DNA of 64,000 nucleotides, taken from contig NZ_JANFDA010000006.1 of NCBI RefSeq assembly GCF_040493455.1, positions 62,001 to 126,000 on the forward strand, read 5' to 3'. Positions 61,477-64,000 of this stretch are shown one piece after another. The notes under the pieces were generated by a model that was given only the letters and a program-made list of their open reading frames with translations, was not told the DNA's origin and made no database searches. Each line of letters opens with the position of its first letter. The first letter of the stretch is position 1. Both the position numbers and the translations under genes were made by a program. This stretch comes from Microcosmobacter sp040493455 (GTDB lineage: Bacteria > Bacteroidota > Bacteroidia > Flavobacteriales > Flavobacteriaceae).

Positions 61477-61516
61477 AGTTGAGCAATTAATCAACAAAAA
61501 GTACGTTACACACAGT

Positions 61517-62002
61517 ATGAAAAACTACACTATTCTAATTGCAATACTAATACTCTTTTCTTGTTCTGAAAAAACCACAGAAAAAGACCCATTAATAGGT
61601 AGTTGGAAATTGATAAAAAGTGCCAACATATACAAGAAGAAAAAAACTGTAGAGCATCCACCTTCTCCTTGTTTTTCTGAAACTAGATTCATATTTAAAA
61701 AAGACGGAACGTTTCATTACAAGTGGATTGAAAAGAATAAAGAAACTGGTGAATGTTACGAAAAACCAAAAGATTTTTGGACAGGATCATGGAAAGTTAA
61801 AAAGGGTGGAAACTATGTTATTACTAACATCTTTAAGTACTCTAAAGAAAATATAGTAGTTTCTATAGATTCAACAAACACCTATACCTTTGCCGACAAT
61901 AATAATAGATTAAAGATTTACAATGATTTTGAAAAATCAGGAACTTCGGTCTTGGATGAGGTAGTAATAGCTGATTATGTTATTTATGAGAAGGTGGATT
62001 AA
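61517..62002 (+). CDS. Lipocalin-like lipoprotein
   Basis: 161 residues. Lipobox ILILFSC (Cys16). DPLIGSWKLIKSANIY, then TRFIFKKDGTFHYKWIEKNKETGE, FWTGSWKVKKGGNYVITN and NRLKIYNDFE follow the lipocalin-like family of Bacteroidota lipoproteins (GxW start). It may bind a hydrophobic ligand in the envelope. The truncated repeat copy 2 follows 21 bases after its stop codon. Confidence 0.8.
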   Translation: MKNYTILIAILILFSCSEKTTEKDPLIGSWKLIKSANIYKKKKTVEHPPSPCFSETRFIFKKDGTFHYKWIEKNKETGECYEKPKDFWTGSWKVKKGGNYVITNIFKYSKENIVVSIDSTNTYTFADNNNRLKIYNDFEKSGTSVLDEVVIADYVIYEKVD

Positions 62003-62023
62003 TCTATCTTTTTAATTCTCCCC

Positions 62024-62084
62024 AAAACAAAAAAGCATCCCAATTTTCACTGAGTGAAAAAAGGAAAGCTTTCCATCGGTAAGT
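62024..62084. repeat. Truncated copy 2 of the structured repeat (61 bp)
   Basis: Identical to the first part of the copy at 63098 over 61 bases, including the TTTTCAC-TGA-GTGAAAA hairpin and the GGAAAGCTTTCC palindrome. It breaks off after GGTAAGT, where the CCCAA-ATCA-TTGGG helix would begin. Confidence 0.8.
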
Positions 62085-62097
62085 TATAATTGATTAG

Positions 62098-63042
62098 TTA
62101 TTTAATTACATTTTCGATATTAAGAGTGTATTGCTCTTTAATATTTTCACCTGCATATTGTAATGCTGTCTCTAATTTATCCTGCGAAGGTTCATAATAC
62201 ACCTTAAATGAGCCGTATTTTTCGTTGAGTTTAGTATTGATTACCCTCTCCGTTAATTTGAAATAATGTAAACTATATTTGTTCCACTCTTCTTCAAAAT
62301 AGATGCTTAATGCTTCTTGATAATCTTGATTGTTAAACTCCTCAAATTCCTTACCATCAAACCAGTTAAAGAACCAATTAGAAGCTCCTAAAACAATCTC
62401 AGATTTAAGATAGTGATTAAAAGAATCTTTCTCAATCTTACCATTCAAATTAAGCACAGTAATAAGACTATCTTTTACTTTACTAACGCGTTGCCATGCT
62501 TCCTTAATTTCTAAATCTCTCAATTTTCTATCGTGACGAACAGCCTCATAATATGGATTCTCTGTATAATACCTTCTCAGAAAATTATGATTTTCATCTT
62601 CATATACCACTGCATCCAAATCATGCGATTCCGACCATGTATTAATAGTATAACTCTCTGAAGGCTCAACAAAGAGCGTAGGATGATAAGCTAAAAAGTT
62701 TTTACACAACAGATACTGATATAGGTCTGGATTCATTTTAAACACCTGAAGCGTCCCTGGAATATTTTTAGAGCTACTATCTATTTTAACCAACATAGAT
62801 TCTTTTAGGTCAATAGTAAACTTGAAATTACCAACACTATCTACAACTGTTGAATCAATTATAAAATCTTGGGTTAAAAAGTTGAAATGATTATTATCCT
62901 TTAAATATACCGTTGCTCCAATTAATTCTTTGCTATTACCAGAAATTGTAGTTTTTGAGTTGGTCTTTTCAACAGCTTCTTTTTTGGGGTTATTATTACA
63001 GCTTACCAGTACTATAACAAGTATAAGCAGGAGTCTTTTCAT
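62098..63042 (-). CDS. Lipoprotein with DUF4369-like N-terminal domain
   Basis: 314 residues from ATG 63042 (a TTG at 63048 is less likely). Lipobox LVSC (Cys15 region, VLVSCNNN). The first part (GATVYLKDNN, FIIDSTVVDSVGNFKFTIDLKESMLVKI) matches the DUF4369 domain usually found at the N-terminus of TlpA-like reductases, but the thioredoxin part and its CxxC are absent. The C-terminal 180 residues are helical, of unknown fold. It runs against its neighbours and lies between two repeat copies. Confidence 0.75.
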   Translation of the reverse strand: MKRLLLILVIVLVSCNNNPKKEAVEKTNSKTTISGNSKELIGATVYLKDNNHFNFLTQDFIIDSTVVDSVGNFKFTIDLKESMLVKIDSSSKNIPGTLQVFKMNPDLYQYLLCKNFLAYHPTLFVEPSESYTINTWSESHDLDAVVYEDENHNFLRRYYTENPYYEAVRHDRKLRDLEIKEAWQRVSKVKDSLITVLNLNGKIEKDSFNHYLKSEIVLGASNWFFNWFDGKEFEEFNNQDYQEALSIYFEEEWNKYSLHYFKLTERVINTKLNEKYGSFKVYYEPSQDKLETALQYAGENIKEQYTLNIENVIK

Positions 63043-63097
63043 GCTCAAATATAAAGAAAATAAAGTGCGGCTTTTTGATCATTTTACATCAACCTCC

Positions 63098-63230
63098 CTA
63101 AAAACAAAAAAGCATCCCAATTTTCACTGAGTGAAAAAAGGAAAGCTTTCCATCGGTAAGTCCCAAATCATTGGGTTTCTTACTACGTTATTCCGGCTTT
63201 CGCCGAAATAAACAACACAACTAAATTTTA
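63098..63230. repeat. 133-bp structured repeat, full copy 3
   Basis: Same unit as 52847-52979, 4 mismatches, of which 3 fall in the loop of the first hairpin (TGA here, AAG there) while its 7-bp stem is unchanged. It is directly repeated 10,251 bp from copy 1. It is followed by a terminator-like hairpin and a tRNA-Asp 3' fragment. Confidence 0.85.
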
Positions 63231-63238
63231 GTGCTAAA

Positions 63239-63265
63239 AAAAGCTCCAACTATGTTGAAGCTTTT
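63239..63265. terminator. Hairpin between repeat copy 3 and the tRNA-Asp fragment
   Basis: AAAAGCTCCAAC and GTTGAAGCTTTT pair except for one C/A mismatch, loop TAT, with A-run and T-run on either side. The form is that of a bidirectional terminator such as those behind tRNA genes. Confidence 0.45.
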
Positions 63266-63274
63266 GGCAATGTT

Positions 63275-63292
63275 TGCGGTCTGGACGGGACT
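63275..63292 (-). other. tRNA-Asp 3'-end fragment, possible attachment-site remnant
   Basis: The minus strand reads AGTCCCGTCCAGACCGCA. This agrees with the T-arm 3' strand, acceptor 3' strand (CCAGACC), discriminator G and following CA of a tRNA-Asp(GTC) whose acceptor 5' strand would be GGTCTGG. The match stops inside the T-loop, so no functional tRNA is coded. Recall of the flavobacterial tRNA-Asp sequence is from general knowledge; the T-arm part also agrees with E. coli tRNA-Asp. Confidence 0.6.
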
Positions 63293-63385
63293 AAACTATA
63301 ACTCAAATAATATTTTACAATATAAATTTATTTTAAGAAATCAAAAACACCAATATCTGAATATACGAAATTCATTTTATTGAAA

Positions 63386-64000
63386 TTAAGCGCACTCCTT
63401 TTCTTGCTTTAATCCAAACCCAAATTGATTCCATGATTCAATACTCAAATCCTTAATCTTAATTCTAGCCTGATCAAAAGAATAATATTCAAAAGCTTTC
63501 TGAAAATTAATTCTCATCAATACATTTTTATTAATAGCTCTTTTAGAATCCAAGAAAATTATTGATCTAAGAAATTCTTGAACAATATCAGAATTAACTA
63601 AGAAAAGAGCGATCTCAGCCTGGTCTTTTTCGTCAAAACCTATAAAATAGCACGTATCATCCAACATTAAAGGTCTTGATTTTTTTGGTGTGATTAACGA
63701 AAACCTCGTTGATTTATATAATCCAGAAATCCCCACTTTATATTTCTTGAATGAATAATCACCAATTCCAAAAATTGAAAAAGGCGGTTTATTCTTGTAT
63801 ATTGATGATTTACGATTGTTAAAAACATCTAGATGTGAGTTCAAATATTTAAATGTAAGAGGTAGCTCTTCTTTTATAAAATCAGTCTGTTCTCCAACCT
63901 TGGTCTGAGTAATAATAGTATATTTACGACAATCATTTATCACCTCTCCTTTTAAGTCTGAACTCTTTAGTAATCCATAAATTAAATCGCTCTCAATGGG
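63386..64000 (-). CDS. C-terminal part of a probable DNA methyltransferase/restriction-modification enzyme
   Basis: The minus-strand frame is open from the window edge to the TAA at 63386, so the 5' part is missing. A GTG at 63943 is in frame, but the 19 codons upstream are also open and carry family-like text (ESDLIYGLLKSSDLK), so it is not taken as the start. Residues FKYLNSHLDVFNNRKSSIYK, FSIFGIGDYSFKKYKVGISGLYK and MLDDTCYFIGF match, from memory, the C-terminal region of SAM-dependent N6-adenine DNA methyltransferases of the Eco57I-like type. The catalytic NPPY region would lie outside. A restriction partner, if any, is not in the window. Confidence 0.65.
   Translation of the reverse strand, partial: PIESDLIYGLLKSSDLKGEVINDCRKYTIITQTKVGEQTDFIKEELPLTFKYLNSHLDVFNNRKSSIYKNKPPFSIFGIGDYSFKKYKVGISGLYKSTRFSLITPKKSRPLMLDDTCYFIGFDEKDQAEIALFLVNSDIVQEFLRSIIFLDSKRAINKNVLMRINFQKAFEYYSFDQARIKIKDLSIESWNQFGFGLKQEKECA

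Noticed and set aside
52847..63230. The repeats as a CRISPR array.
   Set aside because: Units are 61-133 bp with whole genes between them, not 30-40 bp units with short spacers, and no cas gene is present.
52847..63230. The gene-repeat-gene pattern as an integron cassette array.
   Set aside because: No integrase is visible, the genes do not all run in one direction, and I could not find attC core-site sequences in the repeat. Recombination is kept only as a possibility.
63275..63292. A functional tRNA gene near the right end.
   Set aside because: Only the 3' end of the T-arm and acceptor strand is present; no D-arm, anticodon arm or 5' acceptor strand lies on either side.

Overview
The window looks like chromosomal DNA of a marine-type member of the Flavobacteriaceae (Bacteroidota). 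The evidence is low G+C, three GLPGLI-family proteins beside a TonB-dependent receptor, a BlaI/M56 regulator pair, TPR-type and LytS-type sensor kinases, many lipoproteins and periplasmic proteins of Bacteroidota-restricted families, and promoter-like TAnnTTTG boxes. There is no rRNA gene, intact tRNA gene, CRISPR array, transposase or integrase in the window.

Layout. 1-3786 (minus): the N-terminal 301 codons of a TonB-dependent receptor-like protein, then three GLPGLI paralogues. 3925-8000 (plus): a sensor kinase/response regulator pair, a propeller-like secreted protein, a deoxynucleoside kinase and an NTF2-like lipoprotein. 8075-15752 (plus): a very tight eight-gene operon with three Rieske fusion proteins (Rieske + glutamate-synthase-like FMN domain; Rieske + thiamine-diphosphate enzyme; ferric-reductase-like membrane cytochrome + Rieske), a Na+/H+ antiporter, two small membrane proteins, a cysteine-motif periplasmic protein and a YHS-domain protein. 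It reads as a dedicated redox system and is the best candidate here for an undescribed pathway.

15749-30525: mostly conserved chromosomal genes, including STAS, DUF1272, PhnA, GNAT, MmcQ/YjbR, DUF4230, DUF4260, cyclase, HemW, RuvC, a flippase-like membrane protein with a GT2 glycosyltransferase, a Bax-inhibitor-1-like protein, a TPR protein, an M56/BlaR1-like sensor with BlaI repressor (three operator dyads upstream), and DUF456. 30754-33733 (minus): a TPR sensor kinase and response regulator preceded by a gene for a 56-residue secreted peptide.

34202-52840: an accessory-looking region with AraC-type regulators, two of them membrane-bound and one carrying an extracytoplasmic cysteine-rich metal-binding-like module. 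It also holds serine hydrolases, an S41 protease, a PDZ-alpha/beta hydrolase, a second YHS protein, a metallo-beta-lactamase-fold enzyme, GNAT acetyltransferases, DJ-1/PfpI and TolB-like propellers. Several families recur as if a module had been duplicated.

52847-64000: a mosaic region. A structured 133-bp repeat occurs in two full copies (52847 and 63098), one truncated copy (62024) and one degenerate copy (61441), interleaved with a serine hydrolase, a LytTR two-component pair, LolA-like/TlpA-like exported proteins and lipoproteins. Close to the last copy lies an 18-bp fragment matching the 3' end of tRNA-Asp, and the window ends in the C-terminal part of a probable DNA methyltransferase. 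Together these suggest a past or present integration site.
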